Shown here: positions 20,932 through 29,689 of the stretch, one piece after another
Layout: every line of letters begins with the position of its first letter
How positions within the stretch are numbered: position 1 is the first letter of the stretch
The notes under the pieces: generated by a model
What the model was told of the DNA's origin: nothing
What the model saw: only the letters and a program-made list of their open reading frames with translations
The model's database searches: none
Made by a program: the position numbers and the translations under genes
NCBI RefSeq assembly: GCF_015752205.1
Contig: NZ_JADOVG010000013.1
Location: forward strand, 55,112 to 119,111
Origin: Polaromonas sp. CG_9.7
GTDB taxonomy: Bacteria > Pseudomonadota > Gammaproteobacteria > Burkholderiales > Burkholderiaceae_C
Direction of reading: 5' to 3'
DNA: 64,000 nucleotides

Positions 20932-23379
20932 ATGACTTACTCGCTAGATACCCTGAACTCCAGAAATTCTCCTGCTGCGGGCGCGCCCGGCGGCTTTAAA
21001 CGTGTAGCCCGCGAAGTTGGCCTGATCCTGGGACTGGTGGGTCTGATTCTCTGGATGGCCGCTTTGTTGAGCTACTCGCCGCAGGATGCGGCCTGGTCAA
21101 CCTCCGGGAATCCGGATGCTGCCAGTGGCACTTTGGTGGCTGCCAGGAACTGGGGCGGCTTTTTGGGTGCCTGGCTGGCCGATGCCAGCTACTTCTTGCT
21201 GGGATTTTCGGTTTGGTGGGCGCTGGCCGCCAGCGCATGGGTCTGGGTGCAGTCCGTGACGCGCGGACTGCGTCGCAATTCGCTGGCACCGGAACCTATC
21301 CCGAACCGCGTCTGGTTCTGGCTCGGACTGGTGTTGCTGCTGACGGCCAGTGCCGCGCTGGAATGGTCGCGCCTGTACCGCTTCGAATTCAGGCTTCCGG
21401 GCCATGCAGGGGGCGTGATTGGTTATGTGCTGGGCAACGTGGGCGTCAAATGGCTGGGATTTGCCGGATCGGGCCTGGTCTTTATTGCGCTGGGTTTGAT
21501 TGCCGTGGCCAGCGTGTTCAATTTTTCCTGGGGCCGCGTCGCCCTGCGTCTGGGTGCCAGGATTGACAGCATCATGGCCTTGCGCCGTGAAAAACGCGAA
21601 CTCGCGCAGGATCTTGCCGTGGGCAAGCAAGCCGCCCGCGAGCGCGAAGAGACGCTGAGCGATGAACGCACTGGGACCGAGGCACATCACCCGGTGCCGG
21701 TCATCATCAAGCAGCCGGCGGTCGAAGTGCTAAAAAGTGAGCGTCCCGCCAAACCCAAACCAGGTGTGCCGGCAAACGCCACGCCAACCGTGGCGGCCGT
21801 CGCACCAGCCGCTGCGCCAGTCTTCCCTTTTCCCTCTGTGTCCGGGGTGACGCACGTGCCTGCCGCGCCGGCTCTGCTGGCCGCAGCACCTTCGTCGCAG
21901 ATGGACTCCCACCTGCCACAGGTCAGTTTGCTCGACACCGCCTTGCTGCGACAGGAAAGCGTGGCGTCCGAAACGCTGGAAATGACCTCGCGCCTGATCG
22001 AGAAAAAGTTGAAGGACTTCGGTGTCGAGGTGCGTGTCGTCGCTGCAGCGCCCGGCCCGGTCATCACGCGCTATGAAATCGAACCGGCCACCGGCGTCAA
22101 GGGCTCGCAGGTCGTCACACTGGCCAAGGACCTGGCGCGCGCGCTGAGCCTGGTGTCGATCCGGGTGATCGAGACCATTCCCGGCAAGAACTACATGGCG
22201 CTGGAACTGCCCAACGCCAAGCGGCAGATGATCAAGCTCAGCGAAATTCTGGGCTCCAAGGTCTACCGCGACGCCACCTCGCTGCTGACCATGGGCCTGG
22301 GCAAGGACATCGCCGGCCATGCGGTCGTCGCCGACCTGGCCAAAATGCCGCACTGCCTGGTGGCCGGCACCACCGGCTCGGGCAAGTCGGTGGGCATCAA
22401 CGCGATGATCCTGAGCCTGCTCTTCAAAGCCGATCCACGCGACGTGCGGCTGCTGCTGATCGACCCGAAGATGCTGGAAATGAGCGTCTACGAAGGCATT
22501 CCGCACCTGCTGGCGCCGGTCGTCACCGATATGCGCCAGGCCGCCCACGGCCTGAACTGGTGCGTCGCTGAAATGGAAAAGCGCTACAAGCTGATGAGCA
22601 AGCTCGGCGTGCGCAACCTGGCCGGCTACAACGCCAAGATCGACGAGGCCAATGCCAGCGAGGAGTTCATCTACAACCCCTTCAGCCTGACGCCTGACGC
22701 GCCGGAGCCGCTGGAGCGCCTGCCTTATATCGTCGTGGTGATCGACGAGCTGGCCGACCTGATGATGGTGGTTGGCAAGAAGATTGAAGAGCTGATTGCG
22801 CGCCTGGCGCAAAAGGCCAGAGCCGCCGGCATCCACCTGATACTGGCCACGCAGCGACCCAGCGTGGACGTGATCACCGGCCTGATCAAGGCCAACATTC
22901 CGACGCGCCTGTCCTTTCAGGTAAGCAGCAAGATCGACAGTCGCACCATTTTGGACCAGATGGGCGCCGAGGCCTTGCTGGGCATGGGTGACATGCTTTA
23001 CATGCCGAGTGGTACGGGCTTTCCCATCCGCGTGCATGGTGCGTTTGTGAGTGACGAAGAAGTTCACCGGGTCGTCGCCTACCTCAAGAAGCAGGGAACC
23101 CCCAACTACATCGATGGTGTGCTCGAAGGCGGCACGGTCGAAGGCGAGGGCGGCGACCTGTCGGGCGATGCGGGCGGCGAGAAAGACCCGATGTACGACC
23201 AGGCGGTGGAAGTGGTGATGAAAAACCGCAAGGCCAGCATTTCGCTGGTGCAGCGTCACCTCAAGATTGGCTACAACCGCGCCGCGCGGCTGGTCGAGGA
23301 CATGGAAAATGCCGGGCTGGTCAGCGCCATGAGTGGCAGCGGCCAGCGTGAAATCCTGGTGCCCGCAAGGGCGGAGTGA
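20932..23379 (+). CDS. ftsK: DNA translocase FtsK
   Basis: 815 residues. Pumps chromosome termini at the division septum and activates XerCD at dif. The N-terminal membrane anchor has four hydrophobic segments in residues about 28-200; a Pro/Ala-rich linker follows (about 235-335); the RecA-like motor has Walker [11 protein letters not shown] near 478-487 and Walker [14 protein letters not shown] near 601; the C-terminal winged-helix gamma domain is [26 protein letters not shown], which reads KOPS. The linker is short, as in SpoIIIE-like and many betaproteobacterial FtsK. It is followed closely by lolA, a common order. Confidence 0.97.
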   Translation: MTYSLDTLNSRNSPAAGAPGGFKRVAREVGLILGLVGLILWMAALLSYSPQDAAWSTSGNPDAASGTLVAARNWGGFLGAWLADASYFLLGFSVWWALAASAWVWVQSVTRGLRRNSLAPEPIPNRVWFWLGLVLLLTASAALEWSRLYRFEFRLPGHAGGVIGYVLGNVGVKWLGFAGSGLVFIALGLIAVASVFNFSWGRVALRLGARIDSIMALRREKRELAQDLAVGKQAAREREETLSDERTGTEAHHPVPVIIKQPAVEVLKSERPAKPKPGVPANATPTVAAVAPAAAPVFPFPSVSGVTHVPAAPALLAAAPSSQMDSHLPQVSLLDTALLRQESVASETLEMTSRLIEKKLKDFGVEVRVVAAAPGPVITRYEIEPATGVKGSQVVTLAKDLARALSLVSIRVIETIPGKNYMALELPNAKRQMIKLSEILGSKVYRDATSLLTMGLGKDIAGHAVVADLAKMPHCLVAGTTGSGKSVGINAMILSLLFKADPRDVRLLLIDPKMLEMSVYEGIPHLLAPVVTDMRQAAHGLNWCVAEMEKRYKLMSKLGVRNLAGYNAKIDEANASEEFIYNPFSLTPDAPEPLERLPYIVVVIDELADLMMVVGKKIEELIARLAQKARAAGIHLILATQRPSVDVITGLIKANIPTRLSFQVSSKIDSRTILDQMGAEALLGMGDMLYMPSGTGFPIRVHGAFVSDEEVHRVVAYLKKQGTPNYIDGVLEGGTVEGEGGDLSGDAGGEKDPMYDQAVEVVMKNRKASISLVQRHLKIGYNRAARLVEDMENAGLVSAMSGSGQREILVPARAE

Positions 23380-23384
23380 ACTTG

Positions 23385-24041
23385 ATGAAACGTTTTTTTG
23401 CTACTTTTTTAATAGCTTCATATGTAGGCACAGCATGCGCAAACGGCCTGGAAAGCCTTGAAACCTTCGTCAAGACGGTGAGCAGCGGCCGCGCCGACTT
23501 CACGCAGGTCGTGACCGCGCCCGCCCGCGAGGGCCAGACCGCCCGCAGCAAGACCTCCAGCGGCACTTTCGCATTTTCCCGGCCCAACCGTTTCAAGTTT
23601 CTTTACCAAAAGCCTTTCGAGCAAAGCATCGTCGCCGACGGCCAGACCTTGTGGCTCTACGATGCCGACCTGAACCAGGTCACCGCGCGCAAGCAGTCTG
23701 CCGCGCTGGGCTCGACGCCTGCCGCGCTGATCGCCGCCGCGCCCGATCTGCGCGCGTTGCAGGCTGATTTCACGCTGGCCGCCGCACCTGAAAAGGACGG
23801 CCTGGAATGGGTCGTGGCCACGCCCAAGGCCAAAGACGGGCAGCTGCAAGCGGTGCGCGTCGGCTTTCGCGCGGGCAAGCAACCCGCAGCGCAAACGGCT
23901 GAACTTGCGGCGCTGGAAATTCTCGACAGCTTCGGCCAGCGCTCGGTGCTCACCTTCAGTCAGGTAGAGGTCAACCCCAGCCTGCCCAAAGACGCGTTCC
24001 AGTTCACTTCGCCCAAGGGCGCGGACGTGATCCGGCAGTAA
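23385..24041 (+). CDS. lolA: Outer-membrane lipoprotein carrier LolA
   Basis: 218 residues from ATG 23385; a GTG at 23376 overlapping the ftsK stop is the alternative. Periplasmic chaperone that carries lipoproteins from LolCDE to LolB. Signal peptide MKRFFATFLIASYVGTACA; mature features ADFTQVV, SSGTFAFSRPNRFKFLYQKPFEQSIVADGQTLWLYDADLNQVT, and a C-terminal LPKDAFQFTSPKGADVI. Most of the signal peptide's hydrophobic core is encoded by a copy of the dispersed AGCTA-type repeat (reverse orientation). Probably cotranscribed with ftsK and rarA. Confidence 0.95.
   Translation: MKRFFATFLIASYVGTACANGLESLETFVKTVSSGRADFTQVVTAPAREGQTARSKTSSGTFAFSRPNRFKFLYQKPFEQSIVADGQTLWLYDADLNQVTARKQSAALGSTPAALIAAAPDLRALQADFTLAAAPEKDGLEWVVATPKAKDGQLQAVRVGFRAGKQPAAQTAELAALEILDSFGQRSVLTFSQVEVNPSLPKDAFQFTSPKGADVIRQ
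23400..23417 (-). repeat. Dispersed AGCTA-type repeat in the lolA signal sequence
   Basis: GCTACTTTTTTAATAGCT; read on the minus strand this is the usual AGCTATTAAAAAAGTAGC, with GCGCATGC on its 5' side at 23433-23440. It encodes ATFLIAS of the LolA signal peptide. Confidence 0.7.
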
Positions 24042-24111
24042 ACCGGCTGCCCTGCCGCGCAGGGCTGCTGGCAGCAGCGCGGCAAGGCAGCAAAAGCAAG
24101 GCGCCTCTTTC

Positions 24112-25416
24112 ATGGCCAAGTCCCCCCCATCGACGCATCAACCCCTGGCCGAGCGGCTGCGGCCCAAGAACCTGGGCGAAGTCATCGGCCAGCAGCATTT
24201 GCTGGGCGAGGGCCTGCCGCTGCGCATCGCCTTTGAATCGGGCGAGCCGCACAGCTGCATTCTGTGGGGACCGCCCGGCGTGGGCAAGACCACCATCGCC
24301 AGGCTCATGGCCGGCAGCTTCGACGCGCATTTCATCACCATTTCCGCTGTACTCGGCGGCGTCAAGGACATCCGCGAGGCGGTCGAGCAGGCGACGATCT
24401 GGCAGGCGCAGGGCGGTCGGCGCACCATCGTGTTTGTTGACGAGGTGCACCGCTTCAACAAAAGCCAGCAAGACGCCTTTTTGCCGCATGTCGAAAGCGG
24501 CTTGTTCACCTTCATTGGCGCGACCACCGAAAACCCGTCCTTCGAGGTCAATTCGGCCCTGCTGTCGCGCGCGGTGGTGTATGTGCTCCAGCCGTTGGCG
24601 GAAACCGATCTCAAGAAAATTGTTGCCAGAGTCCTTTTGGAGCGGGCGCTGCCAGCGATAGAAAAAATAGCAGACGAAGCGGTGGACCGGCTCGTGGCTT
24701 ATGCCGATGGCGACGCCCGCCGGTTGCTCAATACGCTTGAATCGCTCAGCGTCGCCGCCAAATCCGAAAAAATCACCGCCGTGACCGATGCCTGGCTGCT
24801 CAAGGTGCTGGGCGAGCGCCTGCGCCGCTACGACAAGGGCGGCGAGCAGTTCTACGACACCATCTCGGCGCTGCACAAGTCGGTGCGCGGTTCCGACCCC
24901 GACGCTGCCCTGTACTGGTTCATGCGCATGCTCGACGGCGGTGCCGAGCCGCGCTACATGGCGCGCCGCCTGATCCGCATGGCCAGCGAGGACATAGGCC
25001 TGGCCGACCCGCGCGCGCTGCGCCTGGCGCTCGATGCCGCCGAAGTCTATGAACGGCTCGGTTCGCCCGAGGGCGAACTGGCACTGGCGCAATGCGTGGT
25101 GTACCTGGCAGTCGCGCCAAAGTCGAATGCGCTTTACAAGGCTTTCAACGAGGCCAAGGCCTTCATCAAGCAAGATGGCACCCGGCCGGTGCCTATGCAC
25201 CTGCGCAATGCACCAACAAAGCTCATGAAGCAGCTCGATTACGGCAAAAACTACCGCTATGCGCATGACGAGGAAGATGGCTTTGCGGCAGGCGAAAACT
25301 ACTTCCCCGAAGGCATGGTCGCACCGGGCTTTTACAGGCCTGTCAACCGCGGCCTGGAGATCCGGATTGCCGATAAGCTCAATGAACTGAAGGCAAAAAA
25401 CCATCAGAAAAACTGA
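24112..25416 (+). CDS. rarA: Replication-associated recombination protein A
   Basis: 434 residues; AAA+ ATPase (also called MgsA) acting at stalled replication forks. Walker A GPPGVGKTTIARL (about 45-57), Walker B FVDEVHRFNKSQQDAFLPHVE (about 107-127), sensor 1 GATTENPSFEVN, and the C-terminal tetramerisation part (SVRGSDPDAALYWFMRMLDGG, RRLIRMASEDIGLADPRAL). Starts MAKSPPSTHQPLAERLRPKN, family-typical. It is third in ftsK-lolA-rarA, with 70 bases after lolA. Contains an in-frame AGCTA-type repeat near 24654. Confidence 0.96.
   Translation: MAKSPPSTHQPLAERLRPKNLGEVIGQQHLLGEGLPLRIAFESGEPHSCILWGPPGVGKTTIARLMAGSFDAHFITISAVLGGVKDIREAVEQATIWQAQGGRRTIVFVDEVHRFNKSQQDAFLPHVESGLFTFIGATTENPSFEVNSALLSRAVVYVLQPLAETDLKKIVARVLLERALPAIEKIADEAVDRLVAYADGDARRLLNTLESLSVAAKSEKITAVTDAWLLKVLGERLRRYDKGGEQFYDTISALHKSVRGSDPDAALYWFMRMLDGGAEPRYMARRLIRMASEDIGLADPRALRLALDAAEVYERLGSPEGELALAQCVVYLAVAPKSNALYKAFNEAKAFIKQDGTRPVPMHLRNAPTKLMKQLDYGKNYRYAHDEEDGFAAGENYFPEGMVAPGFYRPVNRGLEIRIADKLNELKAKNHQKN
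24654..24672 (+). repeat. Dispersed AGCTA-type repeat inside rarA
   Basis: AGCGATAGAAAAAATAGCA, preceded by GGGCGCTGCC. Encodes AIEKIA in the rarA frame. A degenerate copy. Confidence 0.5.
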
Positions 25417-25545
25417 TGCCTGGAAAATCCCGCTGATGCAACATGCTTCCACCAAAATATTTCAATTCGTCTAGGGTTTACCCCGGAAAAACAGTTTGAC
25501 TGGCGCGATTCTCGCTATAACCCTGTGGCTACAATTCGCCCACTA

Positions 25546-25592
25546 GCTCGCCACCTCCCCCGGTCATTTCACCGGAGACAGGCGGGCTTTTT
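25546..25592 (+). terminator. Branched terminator-like leader ahead of livH
   Basis: The outer stem GCTCGCC (25546-25552) pairs with GGCGGGC (25581-25587, one G-U), followed by five T. Inside it, CCGGT (25560-25564) pairs with ACCGG (25571-25575). TTGACT at 25496-25501 and TACAAT at 25530-25535 are possible promoter pieces upstream, though not at ideal spacing. Lying 80 bases before livH, it could end rarA transcripts or act as an attenuator of the transporter operon. Confidence 0.55.
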
Positions 25593-25672
25593 GTTAACTT
25601 GCGTGTTTTCACGGTGATGCTGTGCAAGCGCGACGCCGGCAGAGTTGGCTCATTAAAATAAACGGAGCGGAT

Positions 25673-26602
25673 ATGGAAGTTTTGCTACAGCAAATCATCA
25701 ACGGACTGGTCCTGGGCAGCATGTACGCCTTGATTGCCCTGGGTTACACCATGGTGTACGGCATCATCAACCTGATCAATTTTGCGCATGGCGAAGTGCT
25801 GATGGTTGGGGCGCTGACAAGCTGGACCATCATCGGCTGGATGCAGGAAGCCATGCCCGGCGCGCCGGGCTGGCTGATTCTGCTGGTCTCCCTGCTGATT
25901 GCTTTTGTGGTGTGCGGCGCGCTGAACTACACCATCGAAAAAATTGCTTACCGGCCACTGCGCAATTCGCCCCGACTGGCCCCACTGATCACTGCCATCG
26001 GCATGTCGCTGTTGCTGCAAACGCTGGCAATGATCATCTGGAAGCCCAACTACAAGCCTTATCCCACCTTGCTGCCTCCCGTGCCCTACGAGTTTGGCGG
26101 CGCCGTGATCACCGTGACCCAGATCCTGATTCTGGGTGCGACGGCGGTGACGCTGTCAATCCTGATGTGGCTGGTGCATTACACCAAGCTGGGGCGTGCC
26201 ATGCGTGCCACCGCTGAAAATCCCCGCGTGGCGGCGCTGATGGGCGTGCGACCCGACACCGTGATTTCCGCCACCTTCATCATCGGTGCTGTCCTGGCCG
26301 CGCTGGCCGGTGTCATGTACGCGTCCAACTACGGCACGGTGCAGCACACCATGGGTTTTTTGCCGGGGCTGAAGGCGTTCACCGCCGCTGTGTTTGGCGG
26401 CATTGGCAACCTGGGCGGCGCGGTGCTGGGCGGCATCCTGCTGGGGCTGATCGAGGCCATTGGCGCGGGCTACATCGGTCCGCTGACCGGCGGTGTGCTG
26501 GGCAGCCAGTATTCCGATATTTTTGCCTTTATCGTGCTGATTTTTGTGCTCACGCTGCGACCGTCCGGCCTGCTGGGTGAACGTGTGGCGGACCGGGCCT
26601 GA
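25673..26602 (+). CDS. livH: Branched-chain amino acid ABC transporter permease LivH
   Basis: 309 residues. Inner-membrane permease of the HAAT family with eight or so hydrophobic segments. Starts MEVLLQQIINGLVLGSMYAL; the hallmark LGYTMVYGIINLINFAHGEVLMVGA follows, then NPRVAALMGVRPDTVI (the EAA-type loop contacting the ATPases) and GGIGNLGGAVLGGILLGLIEAIG. GGAG precedes ATG 25673. First of livH-livM-livG-livF; the binding protein gene is not in this cluster. Confidence 0.96.
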   Translation: MEVLLQQIINGLVLGSMYALIALGYTMVYGIINLINFAHGEVLMVGALTSWTIIGWMQEAMPGAPGWLILLVSLLIAFVVCGALNYTIEKIAYRPLRNSPRLAPLITAIGMSLLLQTLAMIIWKPNYKPYPTLLPPVPYEFGGAVITVTQILILGATAVTLSILMWLVHYTKLGRAMRATAENPRVAALMGVRPDTVISATFIIGAVLAALAGVMYASNYGTVQHTMGFLPGLKAFTAAVFGGIGNLGGAVLGGILLGLIEAIGAGYIGPLTGGVLGSQYSDIFAFIVLIFVLTLRPSGLLGERVADRA

Positions 26603-26641
26603 AGGCCGGGCAATCGAGCGACCCCCACAAGGAGAAAATTC

Positions 26642-27751
26642 ATGAATACCAAAAAAATTACGACCTTTTTGATCGTGGCACTTGGATTGCTGGTGCTGCC
26701 CTTGCTGCTGCAACAAGGCGGCCACGCCTGGGTGCGGATTGTCGACATGGCGCTGTTGTATGTGCTGCTGGCGCTCGGGCTCAACATCGTGGTCGGTTAC
26801 GCCGGTCTGCTCGACCTGGGTTACGTGGCTTTCTTTGCCGTCGGCGCCTACCTGTTTGCATTGCTCGGATCGCCGCATCTGGCCGAGGCTTTTCCATGGA
26901 TTGCCGCAAATTTTCCGAACGGCCTGCACCTGCCGATCTGGGCGACCATACCTATGGCTGCATTGGTGGCCGCGTTCTTCGGCATTCTGCTTGGCCTGCC
27001 AGTGCTCAAGTTGCGCGGCGACTACCTGGCCATCGTCACGCTGGGCTTTGGCGAGATCATCCGGGTGTTTTTGAACAACCTGGACCGCCCGATCAACCTG
27101 ACGAACGGCCCCAAGGGCATCAACCAGATTGACTCGATCAAGTTCTTCGGCTTTGACCTGGGCCAGTCGCACAACTTTTTCGGCATTGAATTTGCCTCGG
27201 TGTCGATGTATTACTACCTGTTTCTGGCGCTGGTGATTGTCTCGGTCATCGTTTGCGACCGGCTGCAAAAGTCACGCATCGGCCGCGCCTGGATGGCCAT
27301 TCGCGAGGACGAGATTGCCGCCAAGGCCATGGGCATCAACACCCGCAACATGAAGCTGCTGGCCTTTGGCATGGGCGCGACCTTCGGCGGTGTGTCGGGC
27401 TCGATGTTTGCGGCCTTCCAGGGCTTTGTCTCGCCGGAATCGTTCAGCCTGATGGAGTCGATCATGATTGTCGCCATGGTGGTGCTGGGCGGCATCGGGC
27501 ACCTGCCCGGCGTCATTCTGGGGGCGCTGCTGCTGGCCGCGATGCCCGAGGTGCTGCGCCATGTGGCCGGGCCGCTGCAGGCCATGACCGACGGCCGGCT
27601 GGACTCGTCCATCCTGCGCCAACTGCTGATCGCGCTGGCCATGATCACCGTGATGCTGCTGCGCCCGCGCGGCCTGTGGCCATCGCCCGAGCACGGCAAG
27701 TCGCTGAACAAGCGCCCCGGCAAAGACCCCATCGAGTCCATCAACCCTTAA
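26642..27751 (+). CDS. livM: Branched-chain amino acid ABC transporter permease LivM
   Basis: 369 residues; partner permease of LivH. It has the LGLNIVVGYAGLLDLGYVAFFAVGAY family block, GDYLAIVTLGFGEIIRVFLNN, and an EAA-type loop with DEIAAKAMGINTRNMKLLAF. A long insertion between segments (PKGINQIDSIKFFGFDLGQSHNFFGIEF) is usual in the beta group. AAGGAG precedes ATG 26642. It is 39 bases after livH. Confidence 0.96.
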   Translation: MNTKKITTFLIVALGLLVLPLLLQQGGHAWVRIVDMALLYVLLALGLNIVVGYAGLLDLGYVAFFAVGAYLFALLGSPHLAEAFPWIAANFPNGLHLPIWATIPMAALVAAFFGILLGLPVLKLRGDYLAIVTLGFGEIIRVFLNNLDRPINLTNGPKGINQIDSIKFFGFDLGQSHNFFGIEFASVSMYYYLFLALVIVSVIVCDRLQKSRIGRAWMAIREDEIAAKAMGINTRNMKLLAFGMGATFGGVSGSMFAAFQGFVSPESFSLMESIMIVAMVVLGGIGHLPGVILGALLLAAMPEVLRHVAGPLQAMTDGRLDSSILRQLLIALAMITVMLLRPRGLWPSPEHGKSLNKRPGKDPIESINP

Positions 27752-27762
27752 GGAGAATGGAC

Positions 27763-28530
27763 ATGAGTGAAACCATTTTGAATGTTTCTGGTGTTTCCAA
27801 GCGCTTTGGCGGCCTGCAGGCGCTGAGCGATGTCGGCATCAAGATTGAACGCGGCCAGGTGTATGGCCTGATCGGCCCGAACGGTGCCGGCAAGACGACG
27901 TTTTTCAATGTGCTGACCGGGTTGTACACGCCCGACAGCGGCACCTTCGAGCTGGCCGGCAAGCCCTACAAGCCTACGGCGGTGCACGAAGTGGCCAAGG
28001 CCGGCATTGCCCGCACCTTCCAGAACATCCGGCTGTTTGCCGACATGACGGCGCTGGAAAATGTCATGGTCGGGCGGCATGTCCGCACCCATTCCGGCCT
28101 GGTGGGCGCCATATTTCGCACGCCCGGCTTCAAGCGCGAAGAAGCGGCGATTGCCAAGCGCTCGCAGGAGTTGCTCGACTACGTGGGCATCGGCAAATAT
28201 GCCGACTACAAGGCGCGCACCCTGAGCTACGGCGACCAGCGCAGGCTGGAAATCGCCCGGGCGCTGGCCACCGACCCGCAGCTGATTGCGCTCGACGAGC
28301 CCGCCGCCGGCATGAACGCCACTGAAAAAATCCAGTTGCGCGAACTGATTGACCGCATTCGCAAGGACAACCGCACGATTTTGCTGATCGAGCATGACGT
28401 GAAGCTGGTCATGGGCCTGTGCGACCGCGTGACCGTGCTCGACTACGGCAAGCAGATTGCCGAAGGCGTGCCGGCCGACGTCCAGAAAAACGAAAAAGTG
28501 ATCACCGCCTATCTGGGCTCAGGTCATTAA
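27763..28530 (+). CDS. livG: Branched-chain amino acid ABC transporter ATPase LivG
   Basis: 255 residues. Walker A GPNGAGKTTFFNVLTG (about 38-53), LivG-type Q-loop region ARTFQNIRLF, signature LSYGDQRRLEIARAL, and Walker B LIALDEPAAGMN. AGGAG at 27751-27755, 7 bases ahead, picks ATG 27763 over the nearer in-frame ATG at 27757. The Shine-Dalgarno overlaps the livM stop codon, so translation is probably coupled. Confidence 0.96.
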   Translation: MSETILNVSGVSKRFGGLQALSDVGIKIERGQVYGLIGPNGAGKTTFFNVLTGLYTPDSGTFELAGKPYKPTAVHEVAKAGIARTFQNIRLFADMTALENVMVGRHVRTHSGLVGAIFRTPGFKREEAAIAKRSQELLDYVGIGKYADYKARTLSYGDQRRLEIARALATDPQLIALDEPAAGMNATEKIQLRELIDRIRKDNRTILLIEHDVKLVMGLCDRVTVLDYGKQIAEGVPADVQKNEKVITAYLGSGH

Positions 28531-28542
28531 GGAAGCAAAACC

Positions 28543-29262
28543 ATGGCAACAAACACACTTCTGAAAATTACCGGTTTGCAGGTGGCTTACGGCGGCATCC
28601 AGGCGGTCAAGGGCATTGATTTCGAGGTCCACGACGGCGAATTGGTGACGTTGATCGGCTCCAATGGCGCCGGCAAGACCACCACCATGAAGGCGATTAC
28701 CGGCGGCTTGCCGATACTGGCTGGCGACATCGAATACCTGGGAAAGAGCATCAAGGGGCGCGGCGCCTGGGACCTGGTCAAGGAAGGCCTGGCGATGGTG
28801 CCCGAGGGGCGCGGCGTGTTCGCCCGCATGACCATCACCGAAAATTTGCAGATGGGCGCCTACATCAGGAGCGACAAGGCCGGGATTGCCGACGACATCG
28901 AGAAAATGTTCGTGCTGTTCCCGCGCCTGCGCGAGCGCAAGGACCAGCTGGCCGGCACGATGTCGGGCGGCGAGCAGCAGATGCTGGCCATGGGCCGGGC
29001 GCTGATGAGCCGGCCCAAGGTGTTGCTGCTGGATGAGCCGTCGATGGGCCTGTCGCCGATCATGGTGGACAAGATCTTCGAGGTGGTGCGGGACGTGTCG
29101 GCGCTTGGCATGACGGTGCTGCTGGTCGAGCAGAACGCGAGCCGGGCCTTGGGCATTGCGAACCGGGGCTATGTGATGGAGTCGGGCAACATCACGATGA
29201 ATGGCGACGCCAAACTGCTGCTGGACGATCCACGGGTGCGGGCGGCTTATCTGGGTGAGTGA
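28543..29262 (+). CDS. livF: Branched-chain amino acid ABC transporter ATPase LivF
   Basis: 239 residues. Walker A GSNGAGKTTTMKAITG, MVPEGRGVFARMTITENLQMGAY (LivF-specific), signature MSGGEQQMLAMGRAL, and Walker B VLLLDEPSMGLSP. Completes the HMGF set, 12 bases after livG. GGAAG precedes the ATG. Last gene of the operon; a structured repeat element lies downstream. Confidence 0.96.
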   Translation: MATNTLLKITGLQVAYGGIQAVKGIDFEVHDGELVTLIGSNGAGKTTTMKAITGGLPILAGDIEYLGKSIKGRGAWDLVKEGLAMVPEGRGVFARMTITENLQMGAYIRSDKAGIADDIEKMFVLFPRLRERKDQLAGTMSGGEQQMLAMGRALMSRPKVLLLDEPSMGLSPIMVDKIFEVVRDVSALGMTVLLVEQNASRALGIANRGYVMESGNITMNGDAKLLLDDPRVRAAYLGE

Positions 29263-29306
29263 TTTTTGACTATTTAGGCTGTTTGCGCTTGTTCTGCTTG
29301 CGTTGG

Positions 29307-29325
29307 TAGCTATTGAGTTCATAGC
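29307..29325. repeat. Dispersed AGCTA-type repeat after livF
   Basis: TAGCTATTGAGTTCATAGC, with GCTTGCG just to its left (so reverse orientation). Degenerate copy. Confidence 0.55.
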
Positions 29326-29376
29326 CCCTTGACTCTTTTGAGTTTTGCTGGCCGGGGGTTGCCCGGCGGCAACTCA

Positions 29377-29590
29377 CTTTTTTTTGGCTATCGCCAAAAG
29401 AAAGTAAGCAAAGAAAAGGCGACCCGGCTGTCCGGGTCCCTGCGCTTCGCTTCGGGCAACCTGCGCTGCCCCGAAAAAACGGGGGGCGGCGCAAACTCGC
29501 TCCACTGCGTTTCGCTCAAACAGCGCGCCGCCCTGATCCCGTTTTTTCAGTTCATCACAGGCCCAGCCAGAACAGGTGGAAGATGAATAC
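29377..29590. repeat. Structured intergenic repeat element
   Basis: Most of the 427-base gap between livF and the Bug-protein gene. It begins with a 12-base hairpin (29377-29388 with 29393-29404, loop TATC). Next come CCCGG/CCGGG, CCCCG/CGGGG around six A, and a long-range pair GGGCGGCGC with GCGCCGCCC, ending in CCCGTTTTTT near 29540. I recognise the wording (AAAGTAAGCAAAGAAAAGGC, then a GGTCCCTGCGCTTCGC stretch) as a repeat seen in many Burkholderiales and Xanthomonadales genomes; that is from memory. No gene is in it. Confidence 0.6.
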
Positions 29591-29624
29591 CGAAGACCGG
29601 ACAACTCAACTTGCATAGTCAAAC

Positions 29625-29645
29625 TGCTATTTATTCAGTAGCTGC
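29625..29645. repeat. Dispersed AGCTA-type repeat
   Basis: TGCTATTTATTCAGTAGCTGC, reverse orientation, 45 bases beyond the stop of the Bug-protein gene. Confidence 0.6.
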
Positions 29646-29689
29646 TTTCGTAGACAGGATGTGCGCAAAATCCCTTAAAGGCTCAAAAA

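Noticed and set aside
21730..23259. 509-codon minus-strand ORF
   Set aside because: Antisense to ftsK; composition is that of a mirrored coding frame, without recognisable domains.
24004..25455. 483-codon minus-strand ORF
   Set aside because: Antisense to rarA; no domain, repeats of His/Gln/Arg typical of shadows.
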